Positions 43,422-53,644 of a DNA stretch of 64,000 nucleotides are shown here, in pieces. Each line of letters starts with the position of its first letter. Position 1 is the stretch's first letter. The position numbers were made by a program, and so were the translations under genes. The stretch is from an uncultured Caulobacteraceae bacterium (GTDB lineage: Bacteria; Pseudomonadota; Alphaproteobacteria; Caulobacterales; Caulobacteraceae). The notes under the pieces were generated by a model. That model was not told where the DNA came from. It did not search any database and saw nothing but the letters and a program-made list of their open reading frames with translations. The stretch is taken from positions 42,630 to 106,629 of the forward strand of contig CAIQJF010000018.1 in assembly GCA_903872075.1 (NCBI GenBank), in the 5' to 3' direction.

Positions 43422-46400
43422 ATGATCTCGCGCACGTTTCTTCTCGGATCGGCTGCCTGCGCCGTCACCGTGAGTCTGGCCGGAGCCGCCGGGGCCGCGG
43501 CGCCGGCCGGCCTCTCGGCCGACGAGATCATCGCCCGCCATGTCGCGGCGCGGGGTGGGTTGCCGGCCATCAAGGCGATCAAGAGCCTGCGCATGACAGG
43601 GGTGATGCGCCCCCCCGGCTTCGACGCCGAGCTTCGCTATGACGAGCTGATCGCCCGTCCTGGTCAGGTGCGGATCGACGCCACGCTTCAGGGGCTGACG
43701 ATCGTTCAGGCCTACGATGGGGCGGCGGGTTGGCAGATCCAGCCGTTTCAGGGCCGCAAGGACGCCGAGACCGTGTCCGCCGACGACATCAAGAGTCTGG
43801 CGGAAGAGGCTGATTTTGAAAGCGCCTTGATCGATTATCGCGCCAAGGGGGCTGCAGTCCAGAACCTCGGGACCCTGAACGTGGACGGGGCGCCCGCCCT
43901 CGCCCTGCGGGTGACGCTGAAGAACGGCGACCGCCAGACTTTCTACCTCGACCCCGACGCCCTGATGACCATCCGGATGACCACGGTGCAGATCGTGCGG
44001 GGGGCCGAGATTGTCACCCGCAACGACTATGGCGACTACGAAAAGGTCGATGGGGTCTATTTCCCGTTCGAGATCAGTTCGGGCCCCGAGGCTGGCGGGC
44101 CGCGCCAGCGCGTGACCTATAAGCGGATCACCGCCAACCCGCCGCTGACCCCCGCGGTGTTCGCGCGGCCCACCGGCGCCCCCGCGCCGCTCCCTCCTGA
44201 GCCCGCGCAACCCCCGCAGACCGCCGCCCGACAGCCGCTGACCGCCGCGCAGCCTCCGCGGACCGCCGCTCCGACGTTCGGCAGCGCCACCATCTCCGGA
44301 CTCGGCGCGCGCAACATCGGTTCGGCCGTGATGAGCGGGCGGGTCTCGGCCATCGCCGGCCGGGTCGAGCCGGACGGCCATGCGATGCTGCTGGTCGGCG
44401 CGGCCTCGGGCGGCGTCTGGAAGTCGAACGACGGCGGCACGACCTTCAAGCCGGTGTTCGACAAAGCCACCAGCCAGTCGATCGGCGCCCTGGCGCTCGA
44501 TCCGAAACATCCCGACACCTATTGGGCCGGGACCGGCGAGAGCTGGATGCGCAATTCGGTCTCGATCGGCGACGGGGTCTACAAGACCACCGACGGCGGG
44601 GCGACCTGGACCAACATGGGCCTGCCGGCCTCGGAGCATGTCTCGCAGATCCTGGTTGATCCGAGCGACGGCGACACGGTCTATGTCTGCGCGCCGGGCC
44701 GGCTGTGGAGCGACAGCGCCGAACGCGGGCTCTACAAGACCATCGACGGCGGCACGAGCTGGTCGCTGATCCTGAAAGGACCGAACCTTTCCACCGGCTG
44801 TTCGACGATCGCCATGGATCCGAAGAACCCGAAGAAGCTGTTCGCGGGGCTGTGGGACTTCCGGCGCAAGGGCTGGACCTTCCGCTCCGGCGGCGAGAGC
44901 GCCAATGCGGCCTCGGGCAGCGCCCTGCTGGTCAGCGAAGACGGCGGGGCCAGCTGGAAGGATCTGAAAACGGCCTCAAAGGGTCTTCCGGACGGGCCCT
45001 GGGGCCGCGAGGCCGTGACCTTCGCCCCGTCGGATCCGAACATCGTCTACGCTATGGTCGAAAGCGCCCGCAGCGCGCTCTATCGGTCAGACGACGGCGG
45101 CAAGACCTGGGCCGAGCGCGACCGTAGCCAGAACATGGTCTGGCGGCCGTTCTATTTCGCCAATCTGATCGTCGATCCGAAGGATCCGGACCGGTTGTTC
45201 AAGACGGACCTCTCGCTGATCGCCAGCGAGGACGGCGGCAAGAGCTTCTCGCCGATGGCCGAACGCGCCCACGGCGACCACCACGCGGTATGGATCGACC
45301 CGTCGAACCCGCGCCATGTGGTCACCGGAAGCGATGGGGGGCTGTGGATCAGCTATGACGGGGCCAACCGCTGGGCCAAGGTCGACAGCCTGCCGATCAG
45401 CCAGTTCTATCATGTGAGCGTCGATCAGAAGGATCCCTACCAGGTCTATGGCGGCCTGCAGGACAACAGCGCCTGGGTGGGCGACAGCGCCTATCCTGGG
45501 GGCATCACCTCCAGCCGCTGGGAAAACCTGGGGGGAGGCGACGGATTCTGGGCCTGGGCCGATCCGGCCGCGCCCACCGACTACGCCTATGTGGAAAGCC
45601 AGGGTGGTTCGGTGCTGCGTGTCAACCGACACACGCTCGAGGCGCGCGACATCCAGCCCAAGTCAGACTCCGAGGAGAAGCTGCGCTTCAACTGGAACAC
45701 CCCGATGATCCCCAGCCCCAATGAGGTGGGGACGCTCTACATCGGCGCGCAGTATCTGTTCCGCAGCCGCGACCACGGCCAGAGCTGGGAGAAGATCTCG
45801 CCCGACCTGACCACCAACGACAAGGATAAGCAGCGGCAGGAGGAGAGCGGCGGCATCACCGTCGACAACTCCGCGGCCGAGACCCACACGACGATCTATG
45901 CCGTCAGCGAGTCGCCGAAACAGGCGGGTCTGATCTGGGTGGGAACCGATGACGGGAACGTCCAGCTGACCCGCGACGGCGGGAAGAGCTGGACCAACCT
46001 GACTGCTGGCCTGGGACTGCCGCCGGCCAGCTGGATCTCGTGGATCGAGGCCAGCCCCTACGATCCGGCCACCGCCTATGTGGCCGCCGATAGGCACACG
46101 TTCGGCGACTTCGCCCCGTACGTCTTCAAGACCACGGACTATGGCAAGACCTGGAAGGCGATCATCGGGCCCGACCAGGACGTGCGCGGCTATGCGCACG
46201 TGATCAAGGAGGACCCGGAGAAGCCGGGACTGCTCTACGCCGGCACGGAGTTTGGCCTGTGGATCTCGCTCGACGGCGGCGGCCACTGGGCGCAGTTCAA
46301 GGGCGGCGATCTGCCCGACGTGGCGGTGCGCGACCTCGCCTTCCAGACCCGCGATCACGACCTGGCTATCGCCACCCACGGCCGCGGCATCTGGATCGTC

Positions 46401-47426
46401 GACGACCTCACGCCGCTGCGGGCGCTGGACGCCGCCACCCTGGCCAAGCCTCTGACGCCGCTGCCCTCGCGGCCGGCGCAACAGCGGATCGAGGCCTATG
46501 GCGGCTGGTCCAACGGCGACGGACAGTTCGTGGGCGAAAACCCGGCCGACGGCGCGGTGATCAGCTATTATCAGGCCCATCGGCCGCTGTTCGGCAAGCT
46601 GAAGATCGAGGTGCTGGACGCCGCGGGCAAGGTGCTGGACACCCTGCCGGCGTCCAAGCGGCCCGGCATCAACCGCGTGGTGTGGGCCATGCGGGCGCCG
46701 GCCCCGCGCGTGCCCTCCGCCGCCCAGCTGGCCTTCGCCTCGTCGCAGGGGCCGCGATTGCTGCCCGGCGCCTATTCGGTGCGGTTGACCAGCGGTTCGA
46801 CGGTGCTGACGGCGCCGGTGACCGTGACCCTGGACCGGCGCGCCAGCTTCACGCCGGAGGGTCGCAAGGCGCAGTTCGACGCCGCCCAGCGGGTGAGCGC
46901 CCTGTTCGGCCGGATGAGCGCCACCGTGGACCGGATCAACGCCCTGCGCGCCAGCGCCGACGCCCGGGCCTCGGGCCTGAAGGACGGCGATGGGCTCAAG
47001 GCGGACCTGACTGACCTCTCCGCCCGGGCAGACGCCCTGCGCAAGCAGATCGTCGCCACCAAGGAGGGCGGGGCGATCACCGGCGAGGAGCGGCTGCGGG
47101 AATTCGCCGATCAGCTCTACGGCGCCATCAACAGCTGGGAGGGCCCGCCCACGGCCTATCAGCTCACGCGGATCGACGTTCTGAACAAGAGCCTGGAAGG
47201 CGTCGCGGGGCAGGTTGACGCCCTGACGGCCGCGCCGCTCGCCAAGGTGAACGCGGCGCTGACCGCGCGGGGGCTGTCGCCGATTGCCACGCCCGGGGCC
47301 GGCGGCGGGGACAGGGCGGAGATCGACCCGGCGGGGGCGGGACCGCCCCGTGCGGCGGCGCTGAACGGCTATGTCTTCAGTCTGCGGCCAGGCGCCGTGG
47401 CGACGCGGGAGGAGGAGCGGGATTGA
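43422..47426 (+). CDS. LolA-like domain fused to a BNR/sortilin-type propeller
   Basis: A 1334-aa exported protein. After the signal peptide (~1-27), residues ~28-245 resemble the LolA/outer-membrane-lipoprotein-sorting fold: ADEIIARHVAARGGLPAIKAI, an inner run of beta-strands, and YFPFEISSG. A Pro/Ala/Gln-rich linker (~250-285) leads to a propeller of many Asp-boxes (SNDGGTTFKP, TTDGGATWTNM, SEDGGASWKDL), then Ig-like and helical parts, as in the upstream paralogue. The gap to that gene is 33 bases, so they are probably co-transcribed. The fused N-terminal domain suggests binding of a hydrophobic ligand; that is inference. Confidence 0.8.
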   Translation: MISRTFLLGSAACAVTVSLAGAAGAAAPAGLSADEIIARHVAARGGLPAIKAIKSLRMTGVMRPPGFDAELRYDELIARPGQVRIDATLQGLTIVQAYDGAAGWQIQPFQGRKDAETVSADDIKSLAEEADFESALIDYRAKGAAVQNLGTLNVDGAPALALRVTLKNGDRQTFYLDPDALMTIRMTTVQIVRGAEIVTRNDYGDYEKVDGVYFPFEISSGPEAGGPRQRVTYKRITANPPLTPAVFARPTGAPAPLPPEPAQPPQTAARQPLTAAQPPRTAAPTFGSATISGLGARNIGSAVMSGRVSAIAGRVEPDGHAMLLVGAASGGVWKSNDGGTTFKPVFDKATSQSIGALALDPKHPDTYWAGTGESWMRNSVSIGDGVYKTTDGGATWTNMGLPASEHVSQILVDPSDGDTVYVCAPGRLWSDSAERGLYKTIDGGTSWSLILKGPNLSTGCSTIAMDPKNPKKLFAGLWDFRRKGWTFRSGGESANAASGSALLVSEDGGASWKDLKTASKGLPDGPWGREAVTFAPSDPNIVYAMVESARSALYRSDDGGKTWAERDRSQNMVWRPFYFANLIVDPKDPDRLFKTDLSLIASEDGGKSFSPMAERAHGDHHAVWIDPSNPRHVVTGSDGGLWISYDGANRWAKVDSLPISQFYHVSVDQKDPYQVYGGLQDNSAWVGDSAYPGGITSSRWENLGGGDGFWAWADPAAPTDYAYVESQGGSVLRVNRHTLEARDIQPKSDSEEKLRFNWNTPMIPSPNEVGTLYIGAQYLFRSRDHGQSWEKISPDLTTNDKDKQRQEESGGITVDNSAAETHTTIYAVSESPKQAGLIWVGTDDGNVQLTRDGGKSWTNLTAGLGLPPASWISWIEASPYDPATAYVAADRHTFGDFAPYVFKTTDYGKTWKAIIGPDQDVRGYAHVIKEDPEKPGLLYAGTEFGLWISLDGGGHWAQFKGGDLPDVAVRDLAFQTRDHDLAIATHGRGIWIVDDLTPLRALDAATLAKPLTPLPSRPAQQRIEAYGGWSNGDGQFVGENPADGAVISYYQAHRPLFGKLKIEVLDAAGKVLDTLPASKRPGINRVVWAMRAPAPRVPSAAQLAFASSQGPRLLPGAYSVRLTSGSTVLTAPVTVTLDRRASFTPEGRKAQFDAAQRVSALFGRMSATVDRINALRASADARASGLKDGDGLKADLTDLSARADALRKQIVATKEGGAITGEERLREFADQLYGAINSWEGPPTAYQLTRIDVLNKSLEGVAGQVDALTAAPLAKVNAALTARGLSPIATPGAGGGDRAEIDPAGAGPPRAAALNGYVFSLRPGAVATREEERD

Positions 47427-47726
47427 GGTCGGGCGTCCGGGCCGGCGTCAGTGCAACGACGCCGGAGGCCTGTGTGCTAGCGCAAACGCCTCACGCACCT
47501 ATATCGAAGTTGAAACAATGACGTGAAGGCCCGATGGTTCCCGTCCGCCCTGTTTTGCGCGCGTGCAGCATTCGCGGGCGATTGCCACGGTTCGCGCATC
47601 GGGTCCAATCCCCAAGTGTAAAACTTTCAGCTAGATGGGGCAGGGCGCTCCCTGATAAGGGCGGGACGCCGGCGGGGACCTCATTCTCAGCGCCCGGACA
47701 AAGTCGAGGCTCCTATCGCCCGGACC
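47427..47726. other. 300-base intergenic stretch without a clear gene
   Basis: No convincing coding frame is seen. A CCGGCGTC/GACGCCGG hairpin (47442-47449 with 47458-47465) follows the BNR gene but lacks a T run. The right half probably holds the promoter of the glycosyltransferase-like gene; a GCTAGATG at about 47629 resembles a -10 box but has no matching -35. Confidence 0.5.
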
Positions 47727-49085
47727 ATGACGATTTCAGAGCCATTCTCGCCACGCCGGGCGCCCGCAGTCGAGTGGATTCTGGCCGTGGCGGTCGTGGC
47801 CGCTCTCGCGCTGGTCGTCTGGCGCTTCCTTCAGACCGGATATCTGCCTCAGCCGTTCTACTATCGCGTGTCCGAATCGCTGATGGACTGGTTCAGCACG
47901 GCCTATTGGGCGAACAACGGCCAGGCGTTCAGCACCTGGCACACGCTTTACCCACCGCTGTCGTTCGTGTTCCTCAAGGCGCTGACGGTGAAGGGCTGCT
48001 ACGTCGCCGGCGAGGTGGCCGGCCGGCAATGCGACGGCCTCTCGCGCGCCGTGATCCTGGCGATCTTTCTCGGCAACTTCGCGCTGGTCTGGGCGACCTA
48101 CCGGGTCAATGACGCCCGCACCGCGATCCCCAGGACGATCGCCATGTGTCTCGGGCTGCCCATGCTCTACGCCCTGGAGCGCGGCAATCTTCTGCTGCCG
48201 TGTTTCACCTGTTTCGCGCTTGGCTATGGCGACCTGATCCGGGCGCGATGGGCCAGGTGGCTTGCCCTCGGCCTGGCGATGAACTTCAAGCCCTATCTGG
48301 GCCTGGTATCGCTGCCGCTGTTGCTGCGGCGCAAATGGTCGTGGGTTATCGGGGCGGCGGTCTTCGCCCTGGCGATCTACGGTGTGACCTTGCTGCTCTA
48401 CGGGTCGGGTGGGCCGCTGGAGATCATCCGCAATGAATCGCAATACGCCGTCGCCGCGAGCAAGAACGCCTTTGCCGACATCTACTACGGAACGTCCTAC
48501 TGGCCGCTGATCCGGCTTTTGCGTGCGCCGGAACCCGGCCTCGTGCTGGCCTCGCCGCCGGTGGCCGCTGTCTGGGCGGCGGTGCTGACCGCAGCGCTGC
48601 GCGCACCGCAGATCATGACCCTCGCGCTGCTGACCTTCGCTCTCTTCCGGCCAGGGGCGACGCAGGTCCGCAGGCTTGGCGCGCTGATCGCCTGTTCGGC
48701 CGTGACGGCCTATGTGACCGGATCGGCAGGCTACGCCCAGATCTTCATGGTGTTCCTGGTGCTGTTCGAGCCCTGGCGCGGCGTAACCCGCAAGATCATT
48801 CTGACCGCGACCTATCTGATCTGCATCCCGGCCGACCTCGTCCTGCAGCCGTTCATCCACGCCCCGGGGGTCGATTTCCTGAGCGGCCGCACGGTGATGG
48901 CCGACTTCGGGGTGTCGTTGGGCCACTTCGTCCGACCCGCCCTGCTACTGGTGATTCAAGGCGGCCTTCTGGTTCTGAACATCGCCGACCTGCGACGTCC
49001 CAGTGGCCAAGACTCACGGCATGACGATGGTTTAACGTGCGCGCCGACGCTTGGCGGTCTATCCGCCGACGGCGCGAACGCTTAA
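47727..49085 (+). CDS. Polytopic membrane protein, GT87-like glycosyltransferase
   Basis: A 452-aa protein with roughly ten membrane helices. The overall plan, with an extracytoplasmic loop after helix 1 (WANNGQAFSTWHTLYPPLSFVF) and MNFKPYLGLVSLPLLLRRKW, is that of GT-C glycosyltransferases of the GT87/DUF2029 type, which transfer sugars from polyprenyl-phosphate carriers in the periplasm. The Y-P-P-L-(S/T) run and the F-K-P-Y run are the strongest hints. Acceptor and sugar are unknown. It is 34 bases before lepB, which might be co-transcribed. Confidence 0.65.
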   Translation: MTISEPFSPRRAPAVEWILAVAVVAALALVVWRFLQTGYLPQPFYYRVSESLMDWFSTAYWANNGQAFSTWHTLYPPLSFVFLKALTVKGCYVAGEVAGRQCDGLSRAVILAIFLGNFALVWATYRVNDARTAIPRTIAMCLGLPMLYALERGNLLLPCFTCFALGYGDLIRARWARWLALGLAMNFKPYLGLVSLPLLLRRKWSWVIGAAVFALAIYGVTLLLYGSGGPLEIIRNESQYAVAASKNAFADIYYGTSYWPLIRLLRAPEPGLVLASPPVAAVWAAVLTAALRAPQIMTLALLTFALFRPGATQVRRLGALIACSAVTAYVTGSAGYAQIFMVFLVLFEPWRGVTRKIILTATYLICIPADLVLQPFIHAPGVDFLSGRTVMADFGVSLGHFVRPALLLVIQGGLLVLNIADLRRPSGQDSRHDDGLTCAPTLGGLSADGANA

Positions 49086-49119
49086 GCACTCCCCCTGCGG
49101 ACCGCGACAAAGGCTAGGC

Positions 49120-49959
49120 ATGACCGATAGTTCCGAGACCGCCGGCGCCGGCGAAAAACCCAGCGACCTGTGGGAAACCATCCAGACGGTCGGCGCGGCC
49201 CTGCTGATCGCTCTGGTGATCAAGACGCTGCTCGTGCAGCCTTTCACCATTCCCTCCGCGTCCGAAGAGCCCAATCTCTATGAGGGCGACTATGTGGTGG
49301 TGAGCAAGTTCGCCTACGGCTACAGCCACCACTCGATCCTCTTCAGCCCGCCGATGTTCAAGGGCCGGGTGATGTTCACCCCGCCGCGCCGGGGCGACGT
49401 GATCGTCTTCAAGCTGCCCAGCAGCGGTCATGTGGACTACATCAAGCGCCTGGTGGGCCTGCCCGGAGACCGCATCCAGGTGAAGCAGGGGCGCCTCTAC
49501 ATCAACGACAAGGCCCTGGCGGTGACCCAGGAGAAGACCGTCGAGGTTGAGGATCGCATGGCGCCGGAACAGGCCGCCTGGGTCCGGGAGACCAATCCGG
49601 AGGGGCGCAAATATCTCACCCAGATCCACGGACAGGGTGGCGAGGCCGCGGACAACACCGGGGTCTATGTGGTGCCGCCGCACTGCTATTTCATGATGGG
49701 CGACAACCGCGAGAACTCGCTCGACAGCCGATTCGATTCCGGGCTGTCGCCTGGAGACCCCAAGCTGGGAAATTGCGCCTGGGACAGCCGGGTGGATTCC
49801 TTCCTGCCGCCTGAACCCGGCGTGGGTTTCGTGCCGGAGGAGAATCTGGTCGGCCGGGCCGAGATGGTCCTGATCTCCTGGAACAAGGGAGCCTCCATCT
49901 TCAAGCCCTGGACATGGCTCGATCTGCGCGGCGACAGGTTCTTCCGCCGCATCACCTGA
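49120..49959 (+). CDS. lepB: Signal peptidase I (LepB)
   Basis: Removes signal peptides from exported proteins at the periplasmic face. The 279-aa product has one N-terminal membrane helix (~21-40). The catalytic serine is S48 in IPSASEEPNLYEGD and the catalytic lysine is K109 in YIKRLVGLPGDRI; GDNRENSLDSR is box E. The residue after the serine is Glu rather than the usual Met (S-M-E/x-P). The C-terminal FKPWTWLDLRGDRFF is typical of alphaproteobacterial forms. The ATG at 49120 is preferred; longer frames begin in the previous gene. Confidence 0.95.
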   Translation: MTDSSETAGAGEKPSDLWETIQTVGAALLIALVIKTLLVQPFTIPSASEEPNLYEGDYVVVSKFAYGYSHHSILFSPPMFKGRVMFTPPRRGDVIVFKLPSSGHVDYIKRLVGLPGDRIQVKQGRLYINDKALAVTQEKTVEVEDRMAPEQAAWVRETNPEGRKYLTQIHGQGGEAADNTGVYVVPPHCYFMMGDNRENSLDSRFDSGLSPGDPKLGNCAWDSRVDSFLPPEPGVGFVPEENLVGRAEMVLISWNKGASIFKPWTWLDLRGDRFFRRIT

Positions 49960-50065
49960 GGTTCTCGGCGGACCGGTGAGCGACGGGCGTCCGTTGCAGC
50001 GAAGGCCGCCAACCGATAGGTATCCCCCCTGACGCCCGCGTCCGGGATTTCTGGAGTTTCCCCCC

Positions 50066-50872
50066 TTGGTCGATTTCGTTGAAGAGGTCGAAGACCAGCT
50101 CCGCGCCGAACGGTATCAACAGTTCGCCCGGCAGTATCTGCCCTGGTTCTTCGCCGCCCTCGCGGCCCTGATCATCGGCTGGCTCGGTGTCTGGGGCTAC
50201 GACGCCTATCAGGCCAAGCGCATCGGCGCCGCGTCGATCGCTTACAACAAGGGGCTGGAAAGCCTGGCGACCGGAGACCAGCTGGCCGCCGACAAGGCGT
50301 TTGGCGATATCGCCAAGGACGGACCCGCCGGCTACCGGACCCTCGCGCTCATGCAGCAGGCCAATATCCAACTGGCCTCGGACAAGTCCGAGGCCGCGGT
50401 CGCGCTCTTCGATGCGGCCGGCAAGGCGGCGCCCAACGGAGTCCTGAAGGACCTCGCGGGCCTTCGCGCCGCTCAGGTGGTGATGGACAGCGCGCCCTAT
50501 GCCCAGATGGAGACACGTCTGAAGGCCCTGATCGGCGACAAGCGCCCCTTCAGCCTCGAGGCGCGTGAAATGCTTGCCATGGCCAAACTTCAGGCCGGTA
50601 AGGCGCAGGAGGCGCGAGGCGATTTCAGCGCCATCAGCCTCACCCTCGGTGTCAGCCCGGCCATGCGGGCCCGCGCGCAAGGCGCCATCGCCCTGATCGA
50701 CGGCGGCCAGGCGGCTATCGTGGGCCAGGTGGTGAAGGCCGCCGCGGCGCTGCCGCCCCAGACAGGTCCCGCTCCTGGCGGCTTCGGCGCCCAACCCCCT
50801 CCCGGCGCGGTTCCCGCTCCTGACGCCGCTGGCCCAGACGCCGACCAGACCCCCGCCGGAAACGCTCAATGA
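50066..50872 (+). CDS. YfgM-like TPR membrane protein, TTG start
   Basis: A 268-aa protein with a short cytoplasmic N-terminus (VDFVEEVEDQLRAERY), one membrane helix (~27-46) and a periplasmic helical part like that of YfgM/PpiD-associated TPR proteins, then a Pro/Ala-rich tail. In E. coli, YfgM assists periplasmic chaperones at the Sec translocon and its gene precedes bamB and der, the same order as here. The start is TTG at 50066, after CTGGAG. Its stop overlaps the bamB start (ATGA at 50869-50872). Confidence 0.85.
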   Translation: MVDFVEEVEDQLRAERYQQFARQYLPWFFAALAALIIGWLGVWGYDAYQAKRIGAASIAYNKGLESLATGDQLAADKAFGDIAKDGPAGYRTLALMQQANIQLASDKSEAAVALFDAAGKAAPNGVLKDLAGLRAAQVVMDSAPYAQMETRLKALIGDKRPFSLEAREMLAMAKLQAGKAQEARGDFSAISLTLGVSPAMRARAQGAIALIDGGQAAIVGQVVKAAAALPPQTGPAPGGFGAQPPPGAVPAPDAAGPDADQTPAGNAQ

Positions 50873-52230
50873 ATTTGAAACGCACCCTCGGCGTGGCGTC
50901 CCTCGCCGCGCTCCTGGCGTTGGGCGCCTGTTCGACCGTGTCGAAGGTGGGCGAGATCAATCCGTTCAAAGGTCACGCGAAGGAAAAGGCCAAGGAGAAG
51001 GCCGCGGCGAAGTCGAACCGGATTCCGGTCATCGCCCTGAACGATTCGCTCAAAGTGGCCGACGTCCTGAAGGGCCAGGACTTCTTCCTGCCCGCGCCCG
51101 CGCCCCAGGCCGATTGGCCGACGCCGGGCGGCAACCCGGAGCAGTCGGTGGAGAACGTCGACGCCGCGCCGGCCTTCCAGATCGCCTGGAAGCGATCGAT
51201 CGGCGCCGCTTCGAACCATCGCTATCATATCACCGCGCCGCCCGTTGCGGCCGAGGGCAAGCTGTTCGTGATGGACGGCGCGGCGACGGTCTCCGCCCAT
51301 GATCTCAAGACCGGCGCGACCTTGTGGCATACGAACGTCACGCCGAAGTCGCGGCGCGACGGTGAGGCCTATGGCGGCGGCGTCGCCTATGCGGCGGGCA
51401 AGGTCTATGTGTCCTCCGGCTTCAAGCAGGTGGTGCAGCTCGACGCCAAGACCGGGGCGCTCGGCTGGCGGACCCGGACAGACGCTCCGCTCCACTCCGC
51501 GCCGGCCGTGGCCGACGGCCGCGTCTTCGTGGTGGATGTGAACGACGAACTCCTGGCTTTCGATACGGCCAGTGGCGCGCAACTGTGGACCTATCAGGCG
51601 CTGACCGAACCCGCCCGGATCCTGGCGGCGTCAAGTTCGGCGGTCTCCAACGACACCCTGGTCACCTCCTTCGCCTCCGGGGAGCTGGTGGCGCTGCGGG
51701 CGGCAAACGGCAACGAGCTGTGGAACGCCAGCCTCTCGAAGGTCAGCCGCACCAACGCCCTCTCGGAAATCCGGGACATCGCCGGGCGCCCGGTGATCTA
51801 CAAGAACGACGTCTTCGCCGTGAGCCACGCCGACTATTTCGCCGCCGTTGACCTGCGCACCGGCTCGGTGCGCTGGAACCTGCCAATCTCGGCCACGACC
51901 ACGCCCTGGGCCGCCGGCGACGTGGTCTATGTGGTGGATCAGACCGGTCAGGTGATGTGCGTGGCCCGCGACAGCGGCCAGATCTATTGGGTCCGCGACC
52001 TGAACGACGGCCTGAAGAAGAAGAAGCGCGCCTTCTGGTCGAGCCCGTTGCTGGCCGGAAATCGCCTGATCACCCTGTCGACGCACGGAACGGCCATTGC
52101 GCTCAATCCGAAGACCGGGGCGACGGTGGCCACGCTCAAGCTCGGGGCCGAAGCCTTGCTGGGGCCGATCGCGGTGCAGGGCATGATCTATGCGGTGACC
52201 GAAGGCGGCCAACTGGTCGCGATCCGCTAG
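50869..52230 (+). CDS. bamB: Outer membrane assembly lipoprotein BamB
   Basis: A 453-aa beta-propeller lipoprotein of the BAM complex, which inserts outer-membrane proteins. The lipobox LGAC places the lipidated cysteine at residue 21. From ~85 the PQQ-like repeats appear ([59 protein letters not shown]). The propeller alone would be ambiguous, but its place between a yfgM-like gene and der fixes the call. It is translationally coupled to the gene upstream. Confidence 0.93.
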   Translation: MNLKRTLGVASLAALLALGACSTVSKVGEINPFKGHAKEKAKEKAAAKSNRIPVIALNDSLKVADVLKGQDFFLPAPAPQADWPTPGGNPEQSVENVDAAPAFQIAWKRSIGAASNHRYHITAPPVAAEGKLFVMDGAATVSAHDLKTGATLWHTNVTPKSRRDGEAYGGGVAYAAGKVYVSSGFKQVVQLDAKTGALGWRTRTDAPLHSAPAVADGRVFVVDVNDELLAFDTASGAQLWTYQALTEPARILAASSSAVSNDTLVTSFASGELVALRAANGNELWNASLSKVSRTNALSEIRDIAGRPVIYKNDVFAVSHADYFAAVDLRTGSVRWNLPISATTTPWAAGDVVYVVDQTGQVMCVARDSGQIYWVRDLNDGLKKKKRAFWSSPLLAGNRLITLSTHGTAIALNPKTGATVATLKLGAEALLGPIAVQGMIYAVTEGGQLVAIR

Positions 52231-52243
52231 TGGCCCGGCCGCC

Positions 52244-53644
52244 ATGCTGAAGCTCGCCATCGTCGGGCGGCCGAACGTCGGAAAGTCGACCCTGTTCAAC
52301 CGCCTGGCGGGCAAGAAGCTCGCCATTGTTGACGACCGCCCCGGCGTGACCCGCGACCGGCGGTTCGGGACGGGGCGACTGGGCGATCTGGATCTGGAAC
52401 TGATCGACACGGCCGGCTTCGAGGACGTCACCGACGAGAGCCTCGAAGCGCGCATGCGCCAGCAGACCGAACTGGCTGTGGCCGAGGCGCAGGTCGTGCT
52501 GTTCGTGATTGATGGCCGCGAGGGGGTGACGCCGCTCGATGAACTGTTCGCCATGGTGCTCCGCCGCAGCGGCAAGCCGGTGATCATCGTCGCCAACAAG
52601 ACCGAAGGGCGGGCCGGCGACGCCGGGGCCCTGGAGGCGTTCAACCTGGGGTTCGGCGAACCTGTGTCGATCTCGGCCGAACACGGCGAGGGCATGAGCG
52701 ATCTCTATGTCGCGGTGCTGGCGGCCGAACCGCCGGAACCCGAATGGGATGAGGACGAGGACCCGCGCGGCGAGAAGCCGATCCGCATCGCGGTGGTCGG
52801 CCGGCCGAACGCCGGCAAGTCGACCCTGGTGAACCGCCTGATCGGCGAGGAGCGACTGCTCACGGGGCCTGAGGCCGGCATTACGCGCGACGCGGTGTCG
52901 GTGGACTGGGACTGGGAAGGCCGGCCGATCCGGTTCGTGGACACCGCCGGCCTACGCCGCAAGGCGCGGATCGAGGAGAAGCTTGAGAAGCTGTCCACCC
53001 AGGACACCCTGCGCTCCCTGACCTTCGCCGAGGTGGTGCTGCTGGTGATGGACGCCACCCATCCTTTCGAGACCCAGGATCTGACCATCGCCGACCTGGT
53101 GGAGCGGGAGGGCCGGGCGCTGGTCTTCGTCCTGGCCAAATGGGATCTGGTGGAGGACCAGGGCGCGGCGCTGCGGGCCTTCATCACGCGGGCCGAGGAG
53201 ATGCTGCCGCAGCTGCGCGGCGCGCCGGTTGTCGCCCTGTCGGCGGAAACCGGCCGAGGCCTGGAGCGGCTGATGCCGGCGGTGATCAAGGCGCACGCCG
53301 ACTGGTCGACCAAGATCAAGACGCGCGACCTGAACGACTGGCTGAAGATCGCCGTGGAGCGCCATCCGCCCCCATCGGTGAACGGCAAGCGGGTGAAGCC
53401 GAAATACATGGCTCAGACCAAGGCGAGACCGCCGACGTTCGTGCTGTTCGCCAGCCGCGCCGACCAGCTGCCGGAGAGCTATCGGCGGTATCTGGTCAAT
53501 TCGATCCGCCAGAGCTTCGACCTGCCCGGGACGCCGATCCGCATCACGGTCAAGTCGGGCAAGAACCCCTTCGACGAGGAGGTTACGGACCCCGTCAAGC
53601 TGTTCCAGAATCGGCGGCGGGCGCAGCGGAAGCCCCAGGACTGA
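52244..53644 (+). CDS. der: Ribosome-assembly GTPase Der (EngA)
   Basis: A 466-aa double-Era GTPase that binds the 50S ribosomal subunit during maturation. Both G1 motifs are present, GRPNVGKST from residue 8 and GRPNAGKST from residue 186, together with DTAG (in IDTAGFED and [12 protein letters not shown]) and NKTE and AKWD as G4 motifs. The C-terminal KH-like domain contains [23 protein letters not shown]. It is 13 bases after bamB. Its last 50 bases overlap the end of the convergent SDR gene. Confidence 0.96.
   Translation: MLKLAIVGRPNVGKSTLFNRLAGKKLAIVDDRPGVTRDRRFGTGRLGDLDLELIDTAGFEDVTDESLEARMRQQTELAVAEAQVVLFVIDGREGVTPLDELFAMVLRRSGKPVIIVANKTEGRAGDAGALEAFNLGFGEPVSISAEHGEGMSDLYVAVLAAEPPEPEWDEDEDPRGEKPIRIAVVGRPNAGKSTLVNRLIGEERLLTGPEAGITRDAVSVDWDWEGRPIRFVDTAGLRRKARIEEKLEKLSTQDTLRSLTFAEVVLLVMDATHPFETQDLTIADLVEREGRALVFVLAKWDLVEDQGAALRAFITRAEEMLPQLRGAPVVALSAETGRGLERLMPAVIKAHADWSTKIKTRDLNDWLKIAVERHPPPSVNGKRVKPKYMAQTKARPPTFVLFASRADQLPESYRRYLVNSIRQSFDLPGTPIRITVKSGKNPFDEEVTDPVKLFQNRRRAQRKPQD

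Noticed and set aside
47442..47465. A GC-rich inverted repeat after the second BNR gene as a terminator.
   Set aside because: There is no T tract, and the loop is long; random inverted repeats are common at this G+C.
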